This document shows, one piece after another, positions 1 through 8,620 of a DNA stretch of 64,000 nucleotides. The stretch is from Flavobacteriales bacterium (lineage in GTDB: Bacteria > Bacteroidota > Bacteroidia > Flavobacteriales_F > PHOS-HE28). The notes below the pieces were generated by a model, which saw only the letters and a list, made by a program, of their open reading frames with translations, ran no database searches and was not told the DNA's origin. The DNA is taken from the NCBI GenBank assembly GCA_017987895.1, contig JAGNSU010000006.1:2168-66167 (forward strand), in the 5' to 3' direction. How positions within the stretch are numbered: the stretch's first letter is position 1; each line of letters opens with the position of its first letter. The position numbers and the translations under genes are program-made.

Positions 1-113
1 GCGCATACAGCGAACCGGGCATCCAGATCCCGCTTCGCATAGCTCCGCCAGAAGGTGTCGTGCGCGGCGAGTACGTCAGCCTCTGTATCCGGGGAAGTGG
101 TTCCGTTCGACAT
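1..113 (-). CDS. NTF2-like (SnoaL/DUF4440-type) protein, N-terminal part
   Basis: The gene runs off the left edge; only its first 37 codons are visible, starting at the ATG whose complement is at 111-113. The peptide contains AAHDTFWRSYAKRDLDA, which resembles the first helix of NTF2-like (SnoaL/DUF4440) proteins, where an aromatic-rich helix precedes the barrel. Such proteins are small cytoplasmic enzymes or ligand-binding folds, and no function can be given from the N-terminus alone. The catalytic part lies outside the window. Confidence 0.6.
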   Translation of the reverse strand, partial: MSNGTTSPDTEADVLAAHDTFWRSYAKRDLDARFAVC

Positions 114-462
114 GGAAGCAAGCGAAAGCGGAGCAAGCTACACGCATCCGCATCTGGACGTTCGCATCTCTTGGAACGCGGGATACCCGGAAGGTGTGTG
201 ACACGGAAGCGGGTTCTTGACCTCCGGCAAGGGGGGGGGCGGTCCATGTATGCCACACGAAGTTCATCTCCATCCCCCTTGCCATTTGCCTGAGCCTTGC
301 CCCGCGGCGTGAAGCTGAGGCCCATGCTCCATCAGCGCACAGGTATTCGCACGGTCATTCACCGCTCCTGCTTTTACTGATGATCCCGTGCTGACGGTAA
401 CGCCCTTGGGCCGGGCCCGTGCTAGCGGCCCAGCCCAAGAGAGCCAGTGGAATGGTAGGGGT
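114..462. other. gene-free stretch
   Basis: I see no convincing gene here. Open frames at 60-293 (+) and 76-285 (-) have no recognisable features and overlap the NTF2-like start. The notable element is the hairpin at 405-439. A run of nine G lies near 231-239. Confidence 0.5.
405..439 (-). terminator. hairpin after the T9SS remnant
   Basis: Arms 405-417 and 427-439 pair over 13 positions with one mismatch, around a 9-base loop. It lies just beyond the remnant's restored stop codon on the minus strand. There is no clear U tract, so it is a possible terminator or 3' stabilising hairpin. Confidence 0.45.
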
Positions 463-637
463 CTATTGTTTCACCAGACGCTTCATGCCGAACGCACCGG
501 TACCAGATACGCGCCGGCGGCGAGGCCGCGGAGATCCAAAGGCTGGGTGAAGGAGCACAAGGGCAAGCCGCGGATCAGCGTAAAGTCGTTGGACGACATC
601 CGCGTGGACCAGGTCGTGGCTTTGCGATCCGCGTGGA
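463..637 (-). pseudogene. decayed T9SS C-terminal sorting domain
   Basis: On the minus strand this stretch encodes LDLRGLAAGAYLVPVRS, the pattern of the last strands of a type A T9SS sorting domain (DVRGLAAGxYLVRV). The frame then hits a stop at 483-485. One extra base near 487 would restore VRSGMKRLVKQ and a stop at 463-465, a typical ending for these domains. No cargo domain remains upstream, because the M15 peptidase ends at 638. I read it as the 3' remnant of a secreted-protein gene, disrupted by a 1-base deletion and loss of its 5' part. A sequencing error could explain the frameshift but not the missing cargo. Confidence 0.6.
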
Positions 638-1438
638 TCACAACTTCGCCGCCTGTACGTGCATCCAATCGAAGTTACGCGCGCGGCCGAGGCTCAGCCA
701 ACCTTCCTCTTCCCAGCACCGCCACCAAGGCGCGTATTCCGCCCCGGCGAGCGAGGCTCGATCGGCGCCCCACCGCAGTTGATTGTTTGCCGGGTCATAG
801 TCCACAGCGATGCCCCACGCATGGGTGGACCAGCGATCGCCGCCGCGCATCTTGCGTTTGTTCAGGCAGCCGCCCCATTGGTCCAGGCGCAACCGTTGGA
901 TATCCGGCAGGCCATAGATGTCCAACACGTGGGTGAGCACGCGTAGCAAACTGTCATGCACCAACGCATGGCAGGAATACCTATGTACCACCTTGTCCGG
1001 GTCCCATGCGATGCGGTGTGGGTAAGGCAACGCGATGCGCTTTTGGTTCGTGTCGACCGGGCCAAAGTGCGCGATGAGCTCCGCATCGCTGCGTTGCGAA
1101 GGCCAGTTGTTGGGGTTCACGTCGAGGCGATCCTCGGGCCGCCAAGGCTCCGTGGGCACACCGTATAGCCGCAGCGCCACGAGGCTGTCATAACCGAACT
1201 GCGTCTGCGGACCCCAACGGCCGTCGATAGCGCCGGCGTCGATGCCCGCCTCGGTCGCTAGGAGTTGGATGAGACCGACCACCTTGCGCTCCACGGGCCA
1301 TGCGGTAGGAAGACCCGGATACCGCTTCACCACTGCGGTGAAGGAGGGGTTCAAAAGACCGTCGATAGGTCCGGTGTACATTCGCTTGCGTTTCAGCGCG
1401 TGTTGCGCGAAGCGGCGGCTGTCGGCGTTCAAGGACAT
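638..1438 (-). CDS. M15-family peptidase with peptidoglycan-binding-like N-terminus
   Basis: This 266-aa protein is a probable zinc D-Ala-D-Ala carboxypeptidase or endolysin-like peptidase. The C-terminal half carries STHAWGIAVDYD, matching the M15 SxHxxGxAxD zinc motif, and the closing WMH supplies the third zinc ligand. The N-terminal half has two segments (GPIDGLLNPSF and GAIDGRWGPQTQFGY) resembling peptidoglycan-binding_1 repeats. The upstream GTG at 1492 would add 18 residues without family character, so I chose the ATG at 1438. There is no obvious signal peptide. It sits alone on the minus strand, with no phage genes nearby, between a T9SS remnant and the flavin oxidase. The likely role is cell-wall peptide cleavage or turnover. 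Confidence 0.8.
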   Translation of the reverse strand: MSLNADSRRFAQHALKRKRMYTGPIDGLLNPSFTAVVKRYPGLPTAWPVERKVVGLIQLLATEAGIDAGAIDGRWGPQTQFGYDSLVALRLYGVPTEPWRPEDRLDVNPNNWPSQRSDAELIAHFGPVDTNQKRIALPYPHRIAWDPDKVVHRYSCHALVHDSLLRVLTHVLDIYGLPDIQRLRLDQWGGCLNKRKMRGGDRWSTHAWGIAVDYDPANNQLRWGADRASLAGAEYAPWWRCWEEEGWLSLGRARNFDWMHVQAAKL

Positions 1439-1521
1439 GGTGTCGTGGTTTGGATGGATCGGATCGCTCCACAGAGCGAACAGGGGTCGCATGGAGGAGG
1501 GGATGAACGGTGTTCACGACA

Positions 1522-3036
1522 TCATATACCCACAACGCGCTCGGTGAAACGGTTGGCGAACGTGCGCTCTTTGTCGAAGCGATCGCGCACCATCTTCCAA
1601 TCGTTCAGGCGCGGATAGCGGATCTCGATATCCTGAGCGGTGAACCGTTCATTGCGTTTGCCCCAATGTGGAATGCCGAGATGGGCCGGGTCCCGGAAGA
1701 ATTCCTGCAAGCGACCCACGATGTTGGAGTGGCCGTAAGCGTGTTTCAGAACGGGAAGATCCACGTAGCACACGTCATGACCATGCTCCGGGGTAAGGAA
1801 TAGGGGCGAGCCTTTCACGAAGCGCAAACCGATCGGAGCGCTCAGATGGGAGGCATATCTACCGTTGAGGTCGCGCAGGTGCGCGATCAATGCGTCCAGC
1901 GTGGCAAGGTAGTCGCCCGGGCGCAGAGGAATGGCGCATTCCGTGTCGTAGGCGCGTAGTTTGAAGTGGGCCGCTCCCTGGTACATCACCTTGTGCGCAC
2001 GATGCGTATAGCCATCGTCCTGCTGGCTGCGAATGGCGCTACGGAAAGTGCGGCCGATGCGCTTGGGGCGCATATTGATCATCAACACCATGATCCAGTA
2101 GGTGATCCGGAAGTGCCCGGCGACGAGCAGCGAAGGATTGCGCATCGCTCCCCATAACGCGCTGAGGAAATAGCCGAGATCGGCCCCTCGCCTGCGTAAC
2201 GCGGAGGGCACTTGGTCGTCCGGCACGCGGTCATGTGTAATGATCAACGCGGTGTCCTCGCCGGGCAGGTAGGGGTTGATCTGCACCAGCACGCTGCCGT
2301 GCGCTTCGAGCAAGCCGTTCCTTAGCTGCTGCTTCACGTCGGTCCAGTTGCTTACGCGACGCACCTCCTTCAAACAGAAGAACGGCTCCACCTCCAACAC
2401 CAGCGAATACACAAGGCCCATGGCGCCGAAGCTCACCACCACGCTATGGAAGAGATCATCGTCCTTGATCAATGTTGGTCCGGAGGCTGGGGAAGGGGAA
2501 TGGGGCGTGGGTCCGTTCGCCGGTTCGATGCGGTAGGCGCGCCCACGATCGGGGTGCTCCATATCGCGTGTGACCAATACGACGGATCGCACCATGGCGC
2601 TCATCGCTCCGAACTTCAGCGAGGATCCGTGCGTGCCGGTCTGTATGGCGCCCGCAATGGACTGCTTGTCATAGCCGCCCATGGCGCGGATGCTCTTGCC
2701 CAACGCGTCCAATTTTTTGTTCAACCTGCGCACGGTCACGCCGGCCTCCACCTCTACCAGGTGCTCATCGCCCAGATATTTTGGCGTGATCGTGGTCAAT
2801 GCCGACGTATCCACCAAGAGGTCCTCGGCATAGGGCGCATCGCTGAAGGAGTGGCCAGGGCCCGTGGCCCGGATCCGTAGTTTGTCGCGTATCGCGCGGG
2901 TCACGCAGGCTTTCATTTCCTCGACGGTGCTTGGCTTTTCCAACGCCAGGGGATGCAGCTTCACGGTGTTGGTGCTGTTGCGCCATACCGGGCGGCCAAA
3001 GGAGTATTTAATGGTGGTGCGGAAGATCGCGGCCAT
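1522..3036 (-). CDS. FAD-linked oxidase, D-arabinono-1,4-lactone oxidase (ALO) type
   Basis: This 504-aa flavoprotein belongs to the VAO/ALO group, which oxidises sugar lactones or related polyols. The N-terminal FAD-binding_4 domain shows RIRATGPGHSFSDAP, whose His is the usual site of covalent FAD attachment, and GAIQTGTHGSS. The C-terminal ALO domain contains PHWGKRN, matching the family HWxK signature near the active site. The frame stays open upstream to 3234, but the Pro/Arg-rich extension looks non-coding. The start MAAIFRTTIKYSFGRPVWRN at 3036 fits the family. Substrate is unknown (L-gulono-, D-arabinono-lactone or alditol type). It is transcribed alone and divergently from kup. Confidence 0.85.
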   Translation of the reverse strand: MAAIFRTTIKYSFGRPVWRNSTNTVKLHPLALEKPSTVEEMKACVTRAIRDKLRIRATGPGHSFSDAPYAEDLLVDTSALTTITPKYLGDEHLVEVEAGVTVRRLNKKLDALGKSIRAMGGYDKQSIAGAIQTGTHGSSLKFGAMSAMVRSVVLVTRDMEHPDRGRAYRIEPANGPTPHSPSPASGPTLIKDDDLFHSVVVSFGAMGLVYSLVLEVEPFFCLKEVRRVSNWTDVKQQLRNGLLEAHGSVLVQINPYLPGEDTALIITHDRVPDDQVPSALRRRGADLGYFLSALWGAMRNPSLLVAGHFRITYWIMVLMINMRPKRIGRTFRSAIRSQQDDGYTHRAHKVMYQGAAHFKLRAYDTECAIPLRPGDYLATLDALIAHLRDLNGRYASHLSAPIGLRFVKGSPLFLTPEHGHDVCYVDLPVLKHAYGHSNIVGRLQEFFRDPAHLGIPHWGKRNERFTAQDIEIRYPRLNDWKMVRDRFDKERTFANRFTERVVGI

Positions 3037-3394
3037 GATAAGGCAGGTGTTGATGCATGGAAAAGGTAGGACTGTGGTCCCACGCTCGCTCGACCTGTTG
3101 AACGGCGTTCCGGCGGGTGTGGGCTCCATGCGCGGAGGAACCACGGCGAGCGGCCGGGGCAGGACCAGGGGTCCGGGGAGCGGCGCACCATGGATCTTCC
3201 GCCATGGGTGCGGGTTCTCTAACATCCCGCCCAAGCGCCCGAGGATGGTTTTCGGCCCATGCGGTGAGAGGGCCTATACGGAAGTTCTTGATACGCGGCC
3301 CCGTGCAAACTCACGGGTACGAGTTTTCAACAACGAGCCCCTTCGGGCGCTGTTCCGAGCGATCGCACACCTTTGCGCCCGCCGTTAGCCCACC

Positions 3395-5377
3395 ATGCCC
3401 CAAACGCCCAAGCACAACCACCCGCTCACGGTAGCGGGCCTGCTGGTGACCCTTGGCATCATCTACGGCGACATCGGCACCAGTCCGTTGTATGTGTTCA
3501 AGGCGATCATCGGCGCGCGCGCGATCACCGAGGATCTGGTGTTCGGCGGGATCAGCTGCGTGGTCTGGACGCTCACGTTGCAGACGACCTTCAAGTACAT
3601 CTTCCTCACTCTGCGCGCGGACAACCGTGGGGAGGGCGGTATTTTCTCGCTCTATGCATTGGTGCGACGCTATGCGAAGTGGATCTACCTGCCTACGATC
3701 CTCGGAGCGGCAACGCTCATGGCGGACGGTATCATCACACCACCGATCTCCGTGTCATCGGCGATCGAGGGACTGGGGGGGGTGAGAGCGTTCGAGGGCG
3801 TGATCGCTCCGGGCAACAACCTTACCGTAGGTATAGTGATCGGCATCATCTCGCTGTTGTTCTTTTTCCAGCGCTTCGGCACCAAGGTGGTGGGCTTCGC
3901 GTTCGGGCCGATCATGCTGATCTGGTTCTGCATGTTGTTCGTTCTTGGGCTGGTCCACGTGATCGCCTTCCCGCATGTGCTGCAATGCCTCAACCCTTAC
4001 TACGCGTATGCGTTGTTGGTGGAATACCCGGGCGGGTTCTGGATCCTGGGGGCGGTCTTCCTATGCACTACGGGGGCCGAAGCCCTGTACAGTGATCTGG
4101 GCCATTGCGGGCGGCGCAATATTCAGACGAGTTGGATCTTCGTAAAGACCGCCCTCGTGATCAACTACATGGGGCAAGGCGCTTGGATACTCACACACGG
4201 CGGAACACACCTCAATGGCGCGAACCCGTTCTATGAACTCATGCCGCCGTGGTTCCTGGTCATCGGGGTGGTGATCGCCACCCTGGCGGCGATCATTGCG
4301 AGCCAGGCACTGATAAGTGGATCGTTCACCCTGATCAGCGAGGCCATACAGCTGAATTTCTGGCCGCGTGTTCGAGTCAAGTACCCGACGGAAATGCGTG
4401 GGCAGATCTATATCCCCAGTGTGAACTGGATACTCTGGCTGGGCTGTCTGGCGGTGATGTTCATCTTCCGCGAGAGCGGGCACATGGAGGCCGCGTACGG
4501 TTTCTTCATCGTGATCGCGATGCTCATGACCACCACGCTGATGTTCGGCTATCTGCACCTGGTGCGTCGATGGACCTTATGGCTGGTGCTGCCCATCATG
4601 GGCGTGTTCCTATCGGTGGAGGGGGCGTATTTCATCGCCAATGCGGTGAAGATCCTTCAGCGACCCTGGTTCGTACTTAGCGTACTGTCGCTGGTGGGGG
4701 TCATGTTCGTGTGGTTCCGCGGGCGCAAGATCACCAACCGGTTCCTTGACTTTGTGCGGTTGTCCGACTACACGCAGGCCCTGCGCGACCTGAGCGACGA
4801 CAAGGAGATCCCCAAGTACGCCACACATCTCGTCTATCTCACCAAGGCGGATAATCCGAGGAACGTGGAGAAGCAGGTGATGGACAGCATCCTGGCGCGC
4901 AAGGTGAAGCGCGCCGACATCTACTGGTTCGTGCACGTGAACTATACCGACGAGCCTTACACCATGGAGTACCGCGTGAAGGAGCTCATCGACGACAAGG
5001 TGATCCGCGTGGATTTCGATCTTGGGTTCCGGGTGCAAGCACGGATCAACATGCTCTTCCGGCGTGTGATGGAGGAGATGGAGAGCGAGCACGAACTGGA
5101 GTTCCGCAACAAGTACGAAAGCATCAAGAAGGGGGACTTCCATACCGACATCTGCTACGTGCTCACCGAGCGCATCCTGTCGGTGGAGAACGAGTTCGAC
5201 TTCCGCAAGGACGCGATCCTCGATGCGTACTATGCACTGAAGCACCTGGCCCTTGGCGACCGCGAAGCGTTCGGTCTCGATCCCAACGTGACGTTGATCG
5301 AGCAGGTGCCGTTGGTGATCAGCGCCGCGCCGCCCGTGCCGTTGGAACGGGTGGGGAAGCCGAAAGGGACCACCTAG
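3395..5377 (+). CDS. kup: KUP-family potassium transporter
   Basis: This 660-aa integral membrane protein is a Kup/HAK-type K+ uptake system, probably a K+/H+ symporter in the inner membrane. The diagnostic GIIYGDIGTSPLYV lies at about residues 22-35, followed by roughly twelve hydrophobic segments up to about residue 450. A hydrophilic C-terminal domain of about 200 residues follows, as is usual for the family. The ATG at 3395 gives a short polar N-terminus (MPQTPKHNHPLTVAG) and is preferred. The gene stands alone; there is a gap of about 150 bases to the convergent response regulator. Confidence 0.95.
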   Translation: MPQTPKHNHPLTVAGLLVTLGIIYGDIGTSPLYVFKAIIGARAITEDLVFGGISCVVWTLTLQTTFKYIFLTLRADNRGEGGIFSLYALVRRYAKWIYLPTILGAATLMADGIITPPISVSSAIEGLGGVRAFEGVIAPGNNLTVGIVIGIISLLFFFQRFGTKVVGFAFGPIMLIWFCMLFVLGLVHVIAFPHVLQCLNPYYAYALLVEYPGGFWILGAVFLCTTGAEALYSDLGHCGRRNIQTSWIFVKTALVINYMGQGAWILTHGGTHLNGANPFYELMPPWFLVIGVVIATLAAIIASQALISGSFTLISEAIQLNFWPRVRVKYPTEMRGQIYIPSVNWILWLGCLAVMFIFRESGHMEAAYGFFIVIAMLMTTTLMFGYLHLVRRWTLWLVLPIMGVFLSVEGAYFIANAVKILQRPWFVLSVLSLVGVMFVWFRGRKITNRFLDFVRLSDYTQALRDLSDDKEIPKYATHLVYLTKADNPRNVEKQVMDSILARKVKRADIYWFVHVNYTDEPYTMEYRVKELIDDKVIRVDFDLGFRVQARINMLFRRVMEEMESEHELEFRNKYESIKKGDFHTDICYVLTERILSVENEFDFRKDAILDAYYALKHLALGDREAFGLDPNVTLIEQVPLVISAAPPVPLERVGKPKGTT

Positions 5378-5527
5378 GCCCGTGCGCGCTTCAGTATTGG
5401 CCCAGCAGCAACTTGCGGCATTTGGTGAAGCCTTGTACTGAGGGGGGCGATGGCGCTGCGATCACCGCGCGGTCCTGATCATCGATCCTGGCAGATGTTC
5501 GCACTGGGCCTGATACGCCCCCCAGCA

Positions 5528-6196
5528 TTACACCTTCACCAAGCCCCAATGCACGGCGAAGACCACCAGGCCGGTCTTGCTATGCACCCCGAACTTGTGG
5601 AAGAGGGATCCCCGATAGCCATTGAGCGTGCTTCGATGCACCTCCATCAACTCGCAGATCCCCTCGTAGGTATACTCGTTGGGGTCGGTCAGCAAGTGCA
5701 AGAACTCCATCTCACGGGGCGTGATCTTGGCGAGCACCTTCGCACGTTCACGCTCGAACACGGTGGCGGGGCCCCCGCTGTTGAGCAGGCCCTGCTGGAC
5801 CATTTCAGTGTGGTAGTACCCGGTAAGATGGATCCGGTCCAGTGCGAGCTTGAGCTCGTCCGGTTCGATGTCTTTGAGCACAAAACCACGAGCGCCACTG
5901 CGGATCGCCCGGACAATGGCCTTCTCGCTCCCTTCGAAGGTGAGGGCCAGACACCGCACCTCCGGGAGGTGTGTGCGTGCCCAAGCGATGGTCTCGAAGC
6001 CGTCCATCACCGGCATGTTCAGGTCCACGATGGCGACCGCGAACGAAGGGCCACCGCTCACCGCCCGCGTGAACTCCTCGCCGTTGCCGGCCTCCAGCAC
6101 CACCCGGTAACCGCCGATGCCGTGGATCAGTTCAGCAAGACCCTTGCGCACCAGCGTGTGGTCGTCCACCAACGCTACGGGTACGTCATCGGCCAT
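5528..6196 (-). CDS. NarL/LuxR-type response regulator
   Basis: This 222-aa regulator has an N-terminal receiver (VPVALVDDHTLVRKGL, with phospho-acceptor Asp in VAIVDLNMP and the conserved Lys in FVLKDIE). A C-terminal HTH begins at ITPREMEFLHLL and continues through YEGICELMEVHRSTLNGY. The HTH is LuxR-like but diverges from the usual recognition helix. The ATG at 6196 overlaps the last 11 bases of the kinase gene, so translation is probably coupled. With the kinase and the membrane protein upstream it forms an overlapping minus-strand operon. Target genes are unknown. Confidence 0.85.
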   Translation of the reverse strand: MADDVPVALVDDHTLVRKGLAELIHGIGGYRVVLEAGNGEEFTRAVSGGPSFAVAIVDLNMPVMDGFETIAWARTHLPEVRCLALTFEGSEKAIVRAIRSGARGFVLKDIEPDELKLALDRIHLTGYYHTEMVQQGLLNSGGPATVFERERAKVLAKITPREMEFLHLLTDPNEYTYEGICELMEVHRSTLNGYRGSLFHKFGVHSKTGLVVFAVHWGLVKV

Positions 6197-6953
6197 GTGC
6201 TTGGGGCGTGATCGTGATGGCGGTCCCCTCTCCGGGGATCGAGGCAATGGTGCAATGATAGCCGATCAACCCCGCGCGCCGTTGCATATTGGCGAGGCCC
6301 TGGCCTTGCGTCTTGGGTCCGGGCATGAACCCGGCACCATTGTCCTTTATGCACAAACGCCCCTGTTGGCTCATGGACACATCGATGCATGTGGCGCGTG
6401 CATGCTTCAGCGAGTTGTTCACCGCCTCCTGGAAAATGCGGAAGAGCACCACCTTGTGGTCGGGTGAGAGCGGATGTTCGGAGCCGCTCACATCAAGTTG
6501 GATCGCCATGTGGGCGACGCGCTGGATGCGCTCACATTCCTGGCGCATGGCCTCTGCCAGGGTTTGTTCGTTCCAGCGGTCCGTGTTCAGTGTGCGGCTG
6601 AGGCGGCGTACCTCGGCAATGGTGGTGTCGAGGGTCTCCTTGGCGTGCGCCGCCTTATCGCTTCCGGGGGATGAACGCAACACTTCGTTCAATCCCATAC
6701 GCACCACGGTCAGCAATTGGCCGATGTTGTCGTGGAGATCACGCCCCACCTCGGCAAGGGTCGCGTTCATCACTTCGCGCTCGGCGGAGCGCACCTCCTC
6801 GGCGTGCCGCACACGTACTTCGGCCATTTCCGCGCGGTGACGGGTGCGCCGGTTATGCACCACGATCAATAGGATCACCGCGGCCCCGATGAAAAAGAGC
6901 AACACCAGGGTGGAGAGGATCGCCGCGGTGGCGATATCAGGTGAGGTCTCCAT
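6186..6953 (-). CDS. NarX-type sensor histidine kinase (HisKA_3)
   Basis: This 255-aa kinase has one N-terminal membrane segment (about residues 10-32), a short coiled linker and a HisKA_3 dimerisation domain. The phospho-acceptor His lies in EVGRDLHDNIGQLL, the characteristic DLHDxxGQ motif. The HATPase_c domain follows, with the N box (EAVNNSLKHA), G1 (IKDNGAGF) and G2 (GQGLANMQRRA). There is no periplasmic sensor of note, so it may sense through its membrane segment or through the co-encoded membrane protein. It overlaps the upstream gene by 17 bases and the downstream regulator by 11. It should phosphorylate the adjacent NarL-type regulator. Confidence 0.9.
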   Translation of the reverse strand: METSPDIATAAILSTLVLLFFIGAAVILLIVVHNRRTRHRAEMAEVRVRHAEEVRSAEREVMNATLAEVGRDLHDNIGQLLTVVRMGLNEVLRSSPGSDKAAHAKETLDTTIAEVRRLSRTLNTDRWNEQTLAEAMRQECERIQRVAHMAIQLDVSGSEHPLSPDHKVVLFRIFQEAVNNSLKHARATCIDVSMSQQGRLCIKDNGAGFMPGPKTQGQGLANMQRRAGLIGYHCTIASIPGEGTAITITPQAHGR

Positions 6954-7557
6954 GGGGCGGGTCCAAAGCCAGTCGTCGGGCCTTTAGGCAGGCGACACCG
7001 AGCAGCAGATAGTGCAGAACGCAAACCCCCTGTAGCAGATAGTAAAGGTCACTGGCAAGGGCCTTGTTGGTGGCGGAAAAGTGGTTGGCGGTACCCAGAA
7101 GCGGAGTGCATGCTCCGAAGTAGAGCGTGATGCTCAGGAAAAGCCAGAACCGAGGGGACCTGTGCAGCGGGGCCATCCAAGTGTTGCTGGTCCACCAAAG
7201 CAGATAGAGATAGAGCCCCGCCAGAACAAATGCCCCACCCATGATGCTGAGCACTACGAGCTTCGTATTGGCCCCCACCGACCACAGTTCAATGGCCCAT
7301 CCCGCCAGGAAAACACCTCCCAGCGTGTACAACATGCCGCCGCGACCGGGGAAAGCCGCGTGGAACAGGGCGAGCAGGATCAAGAATTCCAATGCCCAGG
7401 ACAGGTTGAAGACGACCAGATTATGGATACCGGTCAAGCTTAGGACGCCCCCAAGCACCTCGGCGATCGAGGCCACCACCAGCAGCGCACCGAGCAGATC
7501 GAAACACTTATCCCGGCCATCCGGAACGCGAAGCCAACTGATCAAAGCGAACAGCAC
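6937..7557 (-). CDS. multi-pass membrane protein, possible sensor partner of the kinase
   Basis: I do not recognise a named family for this 206-aa protein. It is almost entirely hydrophobic, with about six or seven predicted membrane segments and short loops, and ends in a basic/polar tail (ARRLALDPPHGDLT). Its 3' end overlaps the kinase start by 17 bases, and the three minus-strand genes read as one transcription unit. From context I infer that it could sense or transduce a signal to the small kinase, which has little input domain of its own. It could equally be an unrelated envelope protein. Confidence 0.75.
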   Translation of the reverse strand: MLFALISWLRVPDGRDKCFDLLGALLVVASIAEVLGGVLSLTGIHNLVVFNLSWALEFLILLALFHAAFPGRGGMLYTLGGVFLAGWAIELWSVGANTKLVVLSIMGGAFVLAGLYLYLLWWTSNTWMAPLHRSPRFWLFLSITLYFGACTPLLGTANHFSATNKALASDLYYLLQGVCVLHYLLLGVACLKARRLALDPPHGDLT

Positions 7558-7568
7558 GGCCGAGCAGA

Positions 7569-8540
7569 TCAGTATGGTGCGGAGGAGGAGGATGTGGATG
7601 GAAGGTCACGGGAAAGGTATTGGTGCAAGGCCCTCGGCCGAACATAGAGGGTGCAGGCGGGCGGGCAGGGATCACCGAAGTCCGTAGCTTTCATTCGAAA
7701 GGACGAAGTGGAAGTATCGCCGTCCTCGGCGCGGTACCGAACATCGTCCACCAGGTCGCGTGCGCCGCCGAGATGTTCAAGGCGCAGGAACAGGCAGAGC
7801 CGATGTTGGAAGTCGCGTTGCGCCACAGGGTCCGCCGGACCGCTGATCGATCGGACCACCAGGTACAAGGTGGAGTCGCCGATGTCCAAGTCCCGCAAGG
7901 TTTCCCGGTACATCACCAACACGTCATCCTCCCAGGCGAAGGTGGAGGCATGCGGATCACGCCCCCAGTGTACACGCTCAAAATCGTCATCCTGGTGCCG
8001 CCGGAGCTCCATTTCCTGGAAGTAACCGGTCCGGGAGAACCAGGGTCGCTGATAGCGTTCGGTCCAGGTCTCCTTGACGGCCGGCTCAAGCCGGCCATGG
8101 CACAATTGGAGGAACGGTGATCCATCATCGTGATAGCGGAACGAATCAGGGGCCATCTCCACGAACACGACCGGGCTCAAGGCGAGCACTAGTTCCGAGG
8201 CTTCGGCGCCAAAGTGGAACACGATGCCATGGTGATCTCCTTCGGGGGCCCGGTCCATCAAGCGCTTCAGCTCCGCCCACACGATACTATGCTCGAGCCC
8301 CCTCACGAGGCCACCGCGGCCCGACCGGAAATGGTCGGAGAACGCGGAGGAAAGCACCAGCAGATGCGATCGGTCCACAACACCACGGTGGTCGAGGGGA
8401 TCTACGATCGCCCGTCCCGGAAGCAGGCTGTTGATCGCAACGAACAGCCCATACGCGCCCAACAGGAACACACAGACCATGGCGGTGCGCCGAAGGAGCG
8501 CGCGAACGGAAGATCGCTTCGGTTCGGTCACCATGCTCAT
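7569..8540 (-). CDS. membrane-anchored protein of an unrecognised family (paralogue of the next gene)
   Basis: This 323-aa protein has a basic N-terminus, one membrane anchor (MVCVFLLGAYGLFVAINSLL, about residues 22-41) and a large hydrophilic outer domain. The distal part contains FQHRLCLFLRL, GARDLVDDV and a Cys pair in FGDPCPPAC. The neighbouring gene at 8621 encodes the same landmarks in the same order (FRHCVGFHVQV, WVDLLDDS, FGNLCPPVC), so the two are homologues. Here a Ser/Thr-rich tail follows the Cys motif. ATGs at 8540 and 8534 are both possible; the upstream start at 8573 adds nothing family-like. Function is unknown. Confidence 0.75.
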   Translation of the reverse strand: MSMVTEPKRSSVRALLRRTAMVCVFLLGAYGLFVAINSLLPGRAIVDPLDHRGVVDRSHLLVLSSAFSDHFRSGRGGLVRGLEHSIVWAELKRLMDRAPEGDHHGIVFHFGAEASELVLALSPVVFVEMAPDSFRYHDDGSPFLQLCHGRLEPAVKETWTERYQRPWFSRTGYFQEMELRRHQDDDFERVHWGRDPHASTFAWEDDVLVMYRETLRDLDIGDSTLYLVVRSISGPADPVAQRDFQHRLCLFLRLEHLGGARDLVDDVRYRAEDGDTSTSSFRMKATDFGDPCPPACTLYVRPRALHQYLSRDLPSTSSSSAPY

Positions 8541-8620
8541 GCATCCGCGCGGATCACCGATCGGAACGGCCAAGGCCCGTCACTCGTGCGAGAACAGGGG
8601 GGTGTTCCATAACGGAGCGG

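Noticed and set aside
638-1438. Prophage origin for the M15 endolysin-like peptidase
   Set aside because: No phage structural, integrase or lysis genes are nearby; it stands alone between ordinary genes.
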